From NCBI RefSeq assembly GCF_016616425.1, contig NZ_CP067101.1, positions 620,001 through 684,000 on the forward strand: a DNA stretch of 64,000 bases, given 5' to 3'. Below are positions 55,329-64,000 of the stretch, in pieces. The notes below the pieces were generated by a model that was not told the DNA's origin, ran no database searches, and was given only the letters and a program-made list of their open reading frames with translations. The DNA is from Bradyrhizobium diazoefficiens (GTDB taxonomy: Bacteria; Pseudomonadota; Alphaproteobacteria; Rhizobiales; Xanthobacteraceae). Both the position numbers and the translations under genes were made by a program. The stretch's first letter is position 1, and the number at the start of each line of letters is the position of its first letter.

Positions 55329-58300
55329 TCCTCGATTCCCAATCCGCCGGCCGCTGACCATTCCTTGATCCGGGCGAGGTCGTCATAGGCGCCGTAGCGG
55401 TTCGTCCACATCGGCAGGTTCAGCGAGGTGTACGGCTGGTTCTCGTCTTCAAAAGCGCGGATCAGCGCCTCCAGCTTCGCCCTTGCCTCGGCGGCGGCCG
55501 TATCCGGCGGCTGCGGCTCGTCGCCCTGCTTGTACCTGAGCTCGAGGATGCGCTCTTCTCCGGGCGGATTGTTGCCGCTGAGGCGGACGTAGACGAGCTG
55601 GCTCACCGATGAACCCGCGTCGATATCGGGGAAGCCGCCCTCGCGGAGGATTGCGGCCTCCAGCGTCAGCTGCGGCGACAGGCCCATTCGGACCTGCTTG
55701 CCGGTCGGCGGCTGCCCGGTCTTGTAGTCGAGGATGGCGTAGCCGCCGCCCTGGCGCCGCTCGATGCGGTCGGCGCGCGCGGAAAGATAGAACGTGCGCG
55801 CATTGTCGAGCCGGATCGAGATCTCGCCCCGGGTCTCGGCCATGATCGCCTCGATCGCATCCCGCCGCGCCGTCTCCCATTCGCCGAACCAGCGCGCGAT
55901 CCGCTGGAACCGCGGCCACCACAGCGCCCGCGCCTCGGGACGCTCCATCAGCGGTGCAAAATGCCTTTCGCCGATCGCGCGCAACACGCGGGCGGGATCA
56001 TCGGGTAGACGTGTCGCATAAGTTTCCGTGAATTCGCCGATCGCATCGTGGATCGCCGAGCCGCGGTCGGCGGCCGATAGCGGCATGTCGACGGGATCGA
56101 GCGCATCCAGCCGCAAGATGTGCTTTGCGTAGATCGTGTAGGGATCGCGCAGCCAGTCCTCGATCGCGGTGACCGACATCTTGAGTGGCCGTGTTGCGCG
56201 CGGCGGCCGTGGCTCGGGCTGCTTGATCGGCATGACCTCGGCGGGCTGGTCCAGTGCGCCCGCGAACTGCACGTATCTCTCACCGGCGCGAACCGCCGCC
56301 TTCCAGAAATGATCGCCCGCAACCGCCTCCAACCGGTGCAGGAAGCGCGATGCCACCGCCGGGGCACCGCCGGCCTTGGCGGAATGGGTGAGGATCACCT
56401 CGTCGCCGCCGAGCAGCTGCGCGAAGTCATGCGCGGAGAGGCCGATGCGGCGCTCCGGCAGATCGAGCCCGAGCTCGTGCCGCATCGGCCGGCTGAGCCA
56501 GGGATCGATGCGCGGCGCCGGCGGCCAGACGCCTTCGATCAGTCCGCCGATGATAACGCGATCCGCCTGCATCAGGCGCGATTCCAGCGGGCCGTAGATC
56601 TGCAAGCGCGCGCCAGGCTTGTCCCGCCGCCGCACCGCACGATCGCTGAAGGCGGTCTGGAAGACGTCCGGATAGTCCGGCAGCGGCACCATCAATCCGC
56701 TGCTCGTGCCGCCGCGCAGGAGATCGTCGAAGGCGGCAGCGAGTGCGAGCCCCTCGCGGTCCTCGAAGGCCAGCGGAATGCCCTGCTCGTCGCGCGACAG
56801 CTCGATCATGATCTCGCGATGCCGGTGTGCCAGTTCGGCGAAGTCATATGGCTTCGATGATGCCAGGCTCTCGATCGGCGCCAGCGCTTTTTGCAAGGCA
56901 TCGATCAGGCCCTGGATGCGATCGAGATCCTCAGCCTTGAGACGTGCGCGTGGCTCGGCGCGGTGCAGCGCGGAGGCCTCGCTGCGCCACAATTTTGCAA
57001 GCTCCTCGCGAAAGCGGTTGAATTCGCGCAGAAGGCCGGCCGTGCCTGCCGGTGGGCGTGTGCCGCGCAAGACGGCCAGCTCCAGTCCCTCGATCGCCGC
57101 CTTCCACGTGCCGGGCGCGCGGCCGAGCCGGCATAGCGGATGCTTCAGCAACGCCAGCAGCGTCGGCGGCTCCAATCCTTTCGTCGCCGCCTCCGCCGCA
57201 AGGCGTGCGAAGGTTCCGGCGGAGGTTTCCATCAAGACGTCGCCGCCGGAATCATCGAAACTGAGTCCCCATCGGGTGAGCGCCGCCATCACCCGTCGCG
57301 CTAGGGCGCGGTCAGGCGTCACCAGCGCCGCCGCCTTGTCGAGATGCCGCGCCTCGCGCATCGCAATCGCGATGGCGAGGGCCTCCATTTCGGGGGTGGC
57401 GGCTTCGACCACCGCGAGGTTTGTCATGCCGCCGGCGATCTTTGCGGCGATATCCGGCTGCTTCAGCCGGTCGTGCCAGATTTCCGTCCTGGCCGACGGC
57501 CGCATCGATTCGGAGGCGAGCAGATCGCGGCCGCGTTCGGCCGGCGGCTGAAGGATGTCGACGTCGCTGCGCTTGATGCCGAAGCGCTGCAACAGCGTGT
57601 GCATGGCATATTGCGGATGGTTCGAGGCCGGGTGCTCCGCGAATTTGCCGAGCGCATCGCGCACGCCGCCGATGGTTCGCCAGGCGTCCTCGTCGAGATC
57701 GGTGTCGAGACCCGGCAGCACCACGGCACCATGCGGCAGCGATGCGACTGCGTGCAAGAATTTCGCGGTCGCCGGCATCGAGCCGGTCGAGCCCGCCGCG
57801 ATCACCGGCCCGTTCGGATGCGCGGTCAGCCGTTTGGCTTCTGCCGCGATCAGGAGATCGCGCCGCGCCGCAGGCTCGATCCGGTTGATCTCGGCGAGAT
57901 GACTGGGCCACGCGATGCGCGCGATGCGCAGGAACTCGAGCGAGTGCTGCCAGTAGCGATCGAGGTTATCAGGCACGAGGCCGTCGAGCGCATTCCAGTC
58001 GACGCCGCGCGTGACCATGTCGTCGATCAGGCGCGCGAGGTCGCCGGCGAGAGCTAGCGTCGAGGCGGGCCCGCCGACCACCAGCGGCGCCAGCACCGGA
58101 CCCTTGGCCCAGGCGGCGACCAGCTGCGCCAGTGTCAGCCGCCGTTCGAGCTCGCCAAGCCGCGGCGGAATATCGAGTGGCGTGACTCCGGAAAATTGTT
58201 CGCCTTCGCCGGCAAACGCGAGCTCGTCCTCGTCGATGTCGCCGAGCGCAACGATGCGCGGCAGCACCACGGCGTCCGCCTTCATCTCGTCGAGGAAGAT

Positions 58301-58468
58301 CTCGCGAACGACGCGCATCGCGCGCCGGGTCGGCAGGTACAGCGTGGCGTCCGCCAGCCGCGCCGGTTCCTTGCGCGCCTCGAACCCCTCGACCAGCCGG
58401 CCGTCGAGCAGGGCCGTGACGACCGTGCGCAAGAACGGAACTGAGATGGGGACGTTGAAAACGCGCAT
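55322..58468 (-). CDS. addB: double-strand break repair protein AddB
   Basis: 1048 residues. The start 'MRVFNVPISVPFLRTVVTALLDG' and 'DATLYLPTRRAMRVVREIF' are those of the alphaproteobacterial AddB type, which lacks a canonical Walker A. The helicase-like core is degenerate. The C-terminal nuclease motif 'GYAILDYKTGQPPTGKQVRMGLSPQLTLEAAIL' is intact. It forms the AddAB heterodimer. addA starts four bases before its stop ends. Confidence 0.95.
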   Translation of the reverse strand: MRVFNVPISVPFLRTVVTALLDGRLVEGFEARKEPARLADATLYLPTRRAMRVVREIFLDEMKADAVVLPRIVALGDIDEDELAFAGEGEQFSGVTPLDIPPRLGELERRLTLAQLVAAWAKGPVLAPLVVGGPASTLALAGDLARLIDDMVTRGVDWNALDGLVPDNLDRYWQHSLEFLRIARIAWPSHLAEINRIEPAARRDLLIAAEAKRLTAHPNGPVIAAGSTGSMPATAKFLHAVASLPHGAVVLPGLDTDLDEDAWRTIGGVRDALGKFAEHPASNHPQYAMHTLLQRFGIKRSDVDILQPPAERGRDLLASESMRPSARTEIWHDRLKQPDIAAKIAGGMTNLAVVEAATPEMEALAIAIAMREARHLDKAAALVTPDRALARRVMAALTRWGLSFDDSGGDVLMETSAGTFARLAAEAATKGLEPPTLLALLKHPLCRLGRAPGTWKAAIEGLELAVLRGTRPPAGTAGLLREFNRFREELAKLWRSEASALHRAEPRARLKAEDLDRIQGLIDALQKALAPIESLASSKPYDFAELAHRHREIMIELSRDEQGIPLAFEDREGLALAAAFDDLLRGGTSSGLMVPLPDYPDVFQTAFSDRAVRRRDKPGARLQIYGPLESRLMQADRVIIGGLIEGVWPPAPRIDPWLSRPMRHELGLDLPERRIGLSAHDFAQLLGGDEVILTHSAKAGGAPAVASRFLHRLEAVAGDHFWKAAVRAGERYVQFAGALDQPAEVMPIKQPEPRPPRATRPLKMSVTAIEDWLRDPYTIYAKHILRLDALDPVDMPLSAADRGSAIHDAIGEFTETYATRLPDDPARVLRAIGERHFAPLMERPEARALWWPRFQRIARWFGEWETARRDAIEAIMAETRGEISIRLDNARTFYLSARADRIERRQGGGYAILDYKTGQPPTGKQVRMGLSPQLTLEAAILREGGFPDIDAGSSVSQLVYVRLSGNNPPGEERILELRYKQGDEPQPPDTAAAEARAKLEALIRAFEDENQPYTSLNLPMWTNRYGAYDDLARIKEWSAAGGLGIEEW

Positions 58469-58567
58469 GAGCTGCCTGATTCGGGATCAGGCGCCAATAT
58501 AGGCAGACGGACTCAAATGGTCATGGTCGCAGGCGAGATCTTTCCCCGTTGTTCGCGGCATCACCGC

Positions 58568-58712
58568 TCTCGTGCCCCGGACACAGCGCAGCGCCACTTC
58601 AGCGGTGCGCTGCAGAGCCGGGGCCCATCTCGCCGCACCCTGCCGTGTAGCTTTCTGGGTCCCGGCTCAGCGGCGCAGCGCTACGCGCTGCACCGCGTCC
58701 GGGACACGGAAG
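58568..58712. repeat. intergenic palindromic repeat element
   Basis: 'gtgccccggacacagcgcagcg' at the left and 'cgcagcgctacgcgctgc...gtccgggacac' at the right are largely complementary, with inner 'gccggggccc' and 'gggtcccggc' arms. It fills the 250 bases between addB and the murU-like gene. No gene. Confidence 0.55.
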
Positions 58713-58718
58713 CGGGGG

Positions 58719-59441
58719 CTACGCCACGCTCTCCAGAAACGCCTCTTCCGCGGCGTGCACGGCATCGGGCGTGCCGACATGCATCCAGACGCCGTCGAGG
58801 CGTAGCCCGAACAGCCGCTGTTGCTCCTCGGCGCGGTCGAACATTCTTGTCAGCGAGAACTCGCCCTTTGGCGCGCCTTCGAAGATCGACGGCGACAGGA
58901 TCGCCGCACCGGCATAAACGAACGGAACGACCTCCTTTTCCTTGCGCTTGCGCAGGGCGCCGTCGGGCAGCATGCCGTAATCGCCGCGCCCGCTATAGCC
59001 GATGCTGGTCGCGGTCGGCGCCATCAGGAGCAGGATGTCCATGCGCGCGGGATCGAAGTTTTCAGCGAGCCGTATCAGGTTCGAGCGCACGCCATCGATC
59101 CAGAGCGTATCGGAATTGACGTGGAAGAACGGCGCATCGCCGAGCAGCGGCAGCGCCTTGAGCACGCCCCCGCCGGTGCCGAGCACCTGGTCGCGCTCGT
59201 CCGAGATGATCACGCGCGGATGCTGGCGCGATGCGGTGTGATCAATGATCTGGTCCGGCAGGTAATGCACGTTGACCACCGCCTCGGTCACGCCGGCCCG
59301 GCCGAGCTTGTCGAGCACGTGGTCGAGCAGCGGCTGGCCGGCTACCGTCACCATTGGCTTCGGCATCTTGTCCGTCAGCGGACGCATGCGCAGGCCGAAC
59401 CCTGCGGCGAGCACCATGGCTTTGGTCGGTTTGACGGACAT
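58719..59441 (-). CDS. murU: N-acetylmuramate-1-phosphate uridylyltransferase-like nucleotidyltransferase (MurU-like)
   Basis: 240 residues from the ATG at 59441. The sugar-nucleotidyltransferase motif 'KAMVLAAGFGLRMRPLTDKMPKPMVTVAGQPLLDHVLDKL' is followed by 'VVNVHYLPDQI', 'GTGGGVLKALPLLG' and 'FFHVNSDTLW'. Length and pattern match MurU/HddC-type enzymes. The nearby AmgK-like kinase would make MurNAc-1-P, and MurU would form UDP-MurNAc, bypassing de novo synthesis. The specific substrate is inferred from this neighbour. Confidence 0.8.
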   Translation of the reverse strand: MSVKPTKAMVLAAGFGLRMRPLTDKMPKPMVTVAGQPLLDHVLDKLGRAGVTEAVVNVHYLPDQIIDHTASRQHPRVIISDERDQVLGTGGGVLKALPLLGDAPFFHVNSDTLWIDGVRSNLIRLAENFDPARMDILLLMAPTATSIGYSGRGDYGMLPDGALRKRKEKEVVPFVYAGAAILSPSIFEGAPKGEFSLTRMFDRAEEQQRLFGLRLDGVWMHVGTPDAVHAAEEAFLESVA

Positions 59442-59559
59442 CCTTCGCTTTCTCAGACCTTTCGCGTTCGCAGCAATCCTAACACGAGGTTCGATCAGCC
59501 GCACCGCATCTCAACCGCCTTAGCCAGCCGCCGTGACGGTTGTACGACGGGTGTTGCCA

Positions 59560-59877
59560 TCATGCCCCGACGGCTGTGGAACGCGCCTTCTTCTTCTTGT
59601 CGCCAAGCTTGAGGAAATTGACGCCGATCTGGTCGCCATTGACCCAGGCAAGCTCGCAGCGCCGGTAGGCGAGGCCGGTGGACGACAGCAGCAGAAAGAA
59701 CTCCTTCAGATGCAGGCCTTCGACCGAGCCGTCGATGGTCAGCTTGGCGCCGCTTTCGGAGACGTCCTCCATGGTGCAGTCGCGCCGCCACGTGCCATCG
59801 ATCCCCATCATCTGGGCTGCAATCCCGCGCTCGAAAACAATCCGGCTGTTGCTGCGCTGGTCCGTCTTTGCCGCCAT
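59560..59877 (-). CDS. PilZ-domain protein
   Basis: 105 residues from the ATG at 59877; the open frame runs on to 60195, but that part is the shadow of the gene upstream. 'RSNSRIVFERGIAAQMMGIDGTWRRDCTMEDVSESGAKLTID' is a PilZ fold with the 'D-x-S-x-x-G' signature at 'DVSESGAKL'. The N-terminal RxxxR is present only in loose form ('QRSNSR'), so c-di-GMP binding is possible but not certain. It sits between wall-recycling genes; why is unknown. Confidence 0.85.
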   Translation of the reverse strand: MAAKTDQRSNSRIVFERGIAAQMMGIDGTWRRDCTMEDVSESGAKLTIDGSVEGLHLKEFFLLLSSTGLAYRRCELAWVNGDQIGVNFLKLGDKKKKARSTAVGA

Positions 59878-59965
59878 CTGCCCCGCTCCAGCCCCGTAAC
59901 GATCCGGCTGCCTCGCCGCCAGAATAGCGACATCTTGGCTAACAGCCGGTAAATCGGGTTCCGGA

Positions 59966-61486
59966 TCAGGTCTGTGGCGGCGGGACGTTGGCGAGGTACC
60001 AGTTGCGCAAAGCGACGAGTGCGGGATGGGCCAGCGAGCGCTGGAGATAGGTCCAGATCCGCGGCTGGTGACGCAGGTAATGCGGCTTACCGTCGCGGCG
60101 GTTGAGGCGGGCGAAGGTGCCGAGCAGGCGCGTGTTCCGTTGCGCCGACATGATGGCGTAGAGCTCGGCGAAGCCGGCCGGGTCGAAGCCGGCATCGCCG
60201 GCGCGTCGTGCCTTGATGTAGCGAGACAACAGCGCCAGCTCGAGGCTTTCGGGCACGTCGACGCGGGCGTCCTGGAGCAGCGACACCACGTCGTAGGATT
60301 GCGGACCGAGCACGGTATCCTGGAAATCGATCACGCCGACGCGCTCGCTGCCGGTGCGATTCCCGAGCCAGATCAAATTGGGCGAATGGTAGTCGCGGAT
60401 GATCCACGTCTTCGGCGCCGCCAGCGGCTTCTTCAGCAGCTCGCGCCACATCGCGAAAAACGCTGAACGCGTCTCCTCGCTCAGCGGCGCGTCGCGGTCG
60501 GGCAGATACCATTCCGGCATCAGGCCGATCTCGATCAGCAGCGCCTCGGCGTCGAAGACGGGAATGGCGTAGGTCTCATCCGCCAGCGGCAGCGTCTGCG
60601 GCAGCGTCTTGCCGTGCAGCGCGGCCAGCACGTCCGTCGCCGCCTCGTAGCGCTCGGCAATCGGCCGCGGTGGGTCACCTTCGATCATGCCTTCGTTGCC
60701 GAAGTCCTCGGTGATCAGGAAGCCATGGTCGAGATCGGAATGGTGGATCGCGGGTGCCGAGATGCCCTGCGCGCGCAGCCCTTCGTCGATGGCGACGAAG
60801 GGTTTGACGTTCTCGGCGAGGTGCACCGCGGCGCTGTAGGATTTTCCGTCGTAGAGGGCAGCGCCGTCGGGTCGCTGCGGAAAGTTCATGAGGATGACGA
60901 TCTCGTCGTGGCGCACCAGCCGCGCATAGGAGCGGATCGAAGCATCGCCGGCCATCCGCCGTCGCGTCGCGTCGATATAGCCGGATGCGTCGAGAAACTC
61001 GCGCAGCGCCTTCAGTCGCGTGATCTGGGCTGCGCCCTTGCCGTAACCGGTGATGTCGGCCGCACGCGCGCTCGATCCAAGCGCCGGCCGGTGTGTCAGC
61101 GCAATGTCGATACGGTCTCGCGGCATCGCCGACGGCGCACGCTCCGGCCACTCGATCAGGACGAGCGTGGCATCCGGGAGCGGCGACAGCCCGATCTCCT
61201 CGATCTCGCTCTCGTCCTCGACGCGATAGAGATCGGCATGCATGACTGGAAATGACGGCAGCTCGTAGCCCTGCACCAGCGTGAAGGTCGGGCTCGGCAC
61301 CTCCAGTCCCTCGTCGTCGGCGAGGTAGCGGATCATCGCGCGCGCAGCCGCGGTCTTGCCGGCGCCGAGATCGCCGGTGAGCGTGATGACATCGCCCGGG
61401 CCGACCAGCAGCGCGAGATCGGCCATCAATTGTGCAGTCGCCGTCTCGTTGTGCAGCGCGACGGAGAATGTCATTGGCGCAATCAT
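59966..61486 (-). CDS. TsaE - AmgK-like fusion: tRNA t6A ATPase subunit plus aminoglycoside-phosphotransferase-type sugar kinase
   Basis: 506 residues, two domains. Residues 1-150 are TsaE: Walker A 'GDLGAGKT' at 38-45, 'PSPTFTLVQGYE', 'HADLYRVEDESEIEEIGL', 'LIEWPERA'. From about 165 a phosphotransferase of the APH/AmgK type follows: 'DASIRSYARLVRHDEIVILMNFP', catalytic 'IIRDYHSPNLIWL' and metal-binding 'VGVIDFQDTVLG'. AmgK phosphorylates MurNAc/GlcNAc at the anomeric position. The fusion type is known in alphaproteobacteria. Start overlaps the divL-like stop (ATGA). Confidence 0.92.
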   Translation of the reverse strand: MIAPMTFSVALHNETATAQLMADLALLVGPGDVITLTGDLGAGKTAAARAMIRYLADDEGLEVPSPTFTLVQGYELPSFPVMHADLYRVEDESEIEEIGLSPLPDATLVLIEWPERAPSAMPRDRIDIALTHRPALGSSARAADITGYGKGAAQITRLKALREFLDASGYIDATRRRMAGDASIRSYARLVRHDEIVILMNFPQRPDGAALYDGKSYSAAVHLAENVKPFVAIDEGLRAQGISAPAIHHSDLDHGFLITEDFGNEGMIEGDPPRPIAERYEAATDVLAALHGKTLPQTLPLADETYAIPVFDAEALLIEIGLMPEWYLPDRDAPLSEETRSAFFAMWRELLKKPLAAPKTWIIRDYHSPNLIWLGNRTGSERVGVIDFQDTVLGPQSYDVVSLLQDARVDVPESLELALLSRYIKARRAGDAGFDPAGFAELYAIMSAQRNTRLLGTFARLNRRDGKPHYLRHQPRIWTYLQRSLAHPALVALRNWYLANVPPPQT

Positions 61487-63987
61487 TCGGCCGCGTCGCG
61501 ATGCGCCGCCTGGTCGGTCGGGAAGTCGCAGATCACGACCGTACCCCGGCCGACGATCGAATCGACCCGTACCTTGCCGCCATGCAGTTCGACGAAGGAG
61601 CGCACCAGCGACAGGCCGAGCCCGGCCCCGCGGTGACGCGAGCCCTGCGAGCGGCTTTCGAACCAGTTGAACACCTTGTCCTTCATGTCGGCAGGTATTC
61701 CAGGTCCGGAATCTGTCACAGTGAAGACCACGCTGCGTTCGGTGCGCCGTGCGCTGATGCCGACGGCGGAATCCTGTGGAGAAAATCCGACGGCGTTGGC
61801 GAGAAGGTTATAGAGCACCTGCACCACGCGCTTTTCGTCGCCGACGAAGCTGCCGACATCGGGCGCGATCTCGACCTTGAGGCGAATGCGGTCAGTGGCG
61901 AGCCGGTCCTGGATGCCTTCGGCGGCGAGCTCGATGGTCTTGCTGACGTCGACCGGCCCCAGTTCCAGCTTCATGGCGCCGGCGTCGATGGTCGCGAGAT
62001 CAAGGATGTTGTTGGTCAGCGCCAGCAGCGCGTTGGTCGATTTGGTGACATAGTCGAGATATTCGGCCTGTTTCGGCGTCAGCGGCCCGGTCGAGGGATC
62101 GCTGAGGAAATGCGCGAAGCCGATGATGGTGGTGAGCGGCGAGCGCAGCTCGTAGGAGACATGGTGGACGAAATCCACCTTCATCTGGTCGGCGGCCTCA
62201 AGCGCCTCATTGCGCTCGCGCAGTGCGCGCTCGACGTTCTCGGTGTCGGTGATGTCCTGGAACGTCAGCATGGTCGCGCCGTCGTGCAGCGGGCGAATCA
62301 TGCCGTCGAGGACGCTGCCGTCCTTGCGTTCCAGCTTCAGCGGCACGTCGGCACGGCTCTCGATCGAGGTGACGGCCTCGCGGATCTGGCGCCAGACCAC
62401 GGGGTCGTCGAACAGTTGATGGCACCAGCCCTCGACCGTCTGGATGTGCGGCTCGTCGCGCATGGCGTCGCTCGACAGCTTCCACATCCGGACGAAGGCG
62501 GGGTTGAACAGCTGCGCCTTGCCGTTGCTGCCGAACACCGCGACGCCCTCAGCGAGGCTGTCCAGGGTCTCGCGCTGGACACGGATCATGCCGTCGAAGC
62601 GGCGGGCCAGCTCCAGGCTTTCGGTGACGTCGTCGAACAGATAAGTGACGCCGCCTTCCGGATTCGGCGTGGTGACGACGGAGAGCGCGCGGCCATCGGG
62701 CAGGTACCAGGTGTCCTTGGCTGCCTCGACCGCGCGATAGGCCTCGTGCAGCTTGGCCTTCCAGGCACGGAAATCCGGTTGCTCCGGCAGCTTGCGTGCG
62801 GCGCGGAGCTGGTCGAGCACGCTGGAATCGTCAGGGTTGGCGTCGAGGAAGCTGCGGTCGAGATCCCACAGCTGGCGGTAGGAATCGTTGTAGAAGGCGA
62901 GCCGGCGCTGGCCGTCGAACACGGCAACGCCGGAGGAGAGCTGGTCCAGTGTGCGGCGATGCGCTTCCGCCATTCGAATCAGCGCCGAGCTCAGCGCATC
63001 CGCCTCGCTGGCATCGATGGCGACGCCGACACTGCCGCTGCCGACGTTGACGGCGCGCACGTCGTAGATGCGCCGCTCGCCGCCGATCACGATCGGCAGA
63101 CGCGCGTTGAAATTGGCCGCGTCCTTCAGTCCCCGGTCCATTGCGGTGCGGTCGGCGCTGTCGAGCAGCTCGAGCTTGCGCTCTTGCGCGTCGGCGATGC
63201 TCGCCGCCTCGGTCGCGCGGACATAGGACGGGTTGGCGTAGGTCAGCGCTCCGTTCTCGCCCTTGGCCCAGATCGGCCAGGGTGCGGCGGCGGCAAAGCC
63301 GCGCAGCATCTCGGTTTCGTCGGAGAGCGCCTTGTAACGCAGATTTGTCTCGGCCAGATCGCGGCGCAGCCCTGAGAGTTCGCGAATCCGGACAATGGCC
63401 TGGCCGCCGATGGCGCGGCCGATGGCCTCGAACGTGTGGCCATGCGCCGTGGTCAGCGTGAGCTGGAACCCGTCGCCGCGGTCGCGCAGGGCATCGACCG
63501 CGTGGTCCATCAGGAGCGCGGGTTCCGGCGGCAGCCAGGTTCCGAATGCGAGCACGCGCTGCGGGGAGGAGTCGCGCGGTAACACCATGGAGATGTCGCC
63601 GGAGATCTGCGCGCGGTTGTCGCCGGCCGGCCAGGAGATCAGGATCTGCGGCTCGGCGAACAGCAGCGCGCCGAAACGGTCGGCCTGGAGCTGGAGTTCC
63701 CCGATTCGAGCGCGCAACTGCTCCTCGTTCTTCGCCGCACGCACGCGCGTGCGCATCAACAAGATCGCGGCCATCACCGAGAAACCGAGCAAGGCCAGCG
63801 CGGTGGCGAGCACCGCGAGTTCCTGCCGGTTGAAATCCAGCATGATGGAGAGGGTGTCGACAAGGTCGGCGGCCTCAGCCGGCGCAGCCGGCAGCAGTGC
63901 CGCAAGAGCGCCTCCCAACAAGCCGTTGCGCGCCAACGATGTGCACGACAGCAGCGTCCGACGCATCGACACGATCACGCCTGACAT
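61483..63987 (-). CDS. divL: DivL-like PAS-domain kinase with Tyr in place of the phospho-His
   Basis: 834 residues. A signal-like N-terminus and one membrane segment (about 56-78) are followed by PAS domains (about 225-330, 345-455, 470-585) and a histidine-kinase core. The H-box reads 'VHHVSYELRSPLTTIIGF': Tyr612 stands where phospho-His is normally found. The N-box ('YNLLANAVGFSP'), G1 ('TDSGPGIP') and G2 ('GAGLGLSLV') are intact. Tyr at this position is the hallmark of Caulobacter DivL, which controls CckA in asymmetric division. Membrane-associated. Its stop overlaps the TsaE fusion start. Confidence 0.88.
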   Translation of the reverse strand: MSGVIVSMRRTLLSCTSLARNGLLGGALAALLPAAPAEAADLVDTLSIMLDFNRQELAVLATALALLGFSVMAAILLMRTRVRAAKNEEQLRARIGELQLQADRFGALLFAEPQILISWPAGDNRAQISGDISMVLPRDSSPQRVLAFGTWLPPEPALLMDHAVDALRDRGDGFQLTLTTAHGHTFEAIGRAIGGQAIVRIRELSGLRRDLAETNLRYKALSDETEMLRGFAAAAPWPIWAKGENGALTYANPSYVRATEAASIADAQERKLELLDSADRTAMDRGLKDAANFNARLPIVIGGERRIYDVRAVNVGSGSVGVAIDASEADALSSALIRMAEAHRRTLDQLSSGVAVFDGQRRLAFYNDSYRQLWDLDRSFLDANPDDSSVLDQLRAARKLPEQPDFRAWKAKLHEAYRAVEAAKDTWYLPDGRALSVVTTPNPEGGVTYLFDDVTESLELARRFDGMIRVQRETLDSLAEGVAVFGSNGKAQLFNPAFVRMWKLSSDAMRDEPHIQTVEGWCHQLFDDPVVWRQIREAVTSIESRADVPLKLERKDGSVLDGMIRPLHDGATMLTFQDITDTENVERALRERNEALEAADQMKVDFVHHVSYELRSPLTTIIGFAHFLSDPSTGPLTPKQAEYLDYVTKSTNALLALTNNILDLATIDAGAMKLELGPVDVSKTIELAAEGIQDRLATDRIRLKVEIAPDVGSFVGDEKRVVQVLYNLLANAVGFSPQDSAVGISARRTERSVVFTVTDSGPGIPADMKDKVFNWFESRSQGSRHRGAGLGLSLVRSFVELHGGKVRVDSIVGRGTVVICDFPTDQAAHRDAAE

Positions 63988-64000
63988 AGTTGCCCCAAGA

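Overview
The window looks like a chromosomal segment of a Bradyrhizobium-type alphaproteobacterium (Rhizobiales). The evidence is high GC with strong third-position bias, the order lptC-lptA-lptB-rpoN-hpf-ptsN, a ROSE-type RNA thermometer in front of a small heat-shock gene, a FYDLN-acid protein, a TsaE-phosphotransferase fusion next to a DivL-like kinase, and several families of GC-rich intergenic palindromes. The genus is inferred from gene content and gene order; no database search was possible.

Layout. 1-6.3 kb: housekeeping genes (end of an alpha/beta hydrolase, NTF2-like protein, thioesterase, queG-gst, uppP, NDUFA9-like reductase). 6386-6472: tRNA-Leu(CAG) with a good sigma-70 promoter. 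6456-20436: a genomic island of about 14 kb inserted at the 3' end of this tRNA. It is bounded by an 18-bp direct repeat of the tRNA end and carries a tyrosine integrase beside the tRNA. Its cargo is mostly small unknown genes, plus a single-domain response regulator, an XRE regulator, a serine recombinase, remnants of two other recombinases, and a three-gene minus-strand cluster. The last gene of that cluster has the motifs of a superfamily-A-like polymerase of the TV-Pol type. A segment of about 0.5 kb is duplicated inside the island and holds mini-genes too short for routine gene finding. No relaxase or type IV secretion gene is visible.

20.5-28.7 kb: MFS exporter, RNase D, the LPS-export genes lptC-lptA-lptB, sigma-54, hibernation factor and EIIA-Ntr. 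29-30.4 kb: small heat-shock protein plus DUF1150 protein under a ROSE thermometer. 30.5-34.8 kb: ugpBAEC-type glycerol-3-phosphate importer with a candidate Pho box. 35-38.6 kb: CoA transferase, the divergent ohr/ohrR peroxide pair with two operator-like repeats, a GIY-YIG protein, tRNA-Ala(GGC) and the FYDLN protein. 38.7-42.7 kb: aroA-cmk-rpsA. 43-45 kb: sppA, ihfB, lapA.

45.1-50.2 kb: a tightly overlapped trpF-trpB-trpA run, then accD-folC. 50.3-58.5 kb, minus strand: ATP-dependent DNA ligase, trxA and the addB-addA recombination nuclease. 58.7-64 kb, minus strand: a cell-cycle and wall-recycling cluster of divL-like kinase, tsaE-amgK fusion, PilZ protein and murU-like nucleotidyltransferase. 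Many gene pairs overlap by 1-4 bases (ATGA, GTGA), which suggests translational coupling.
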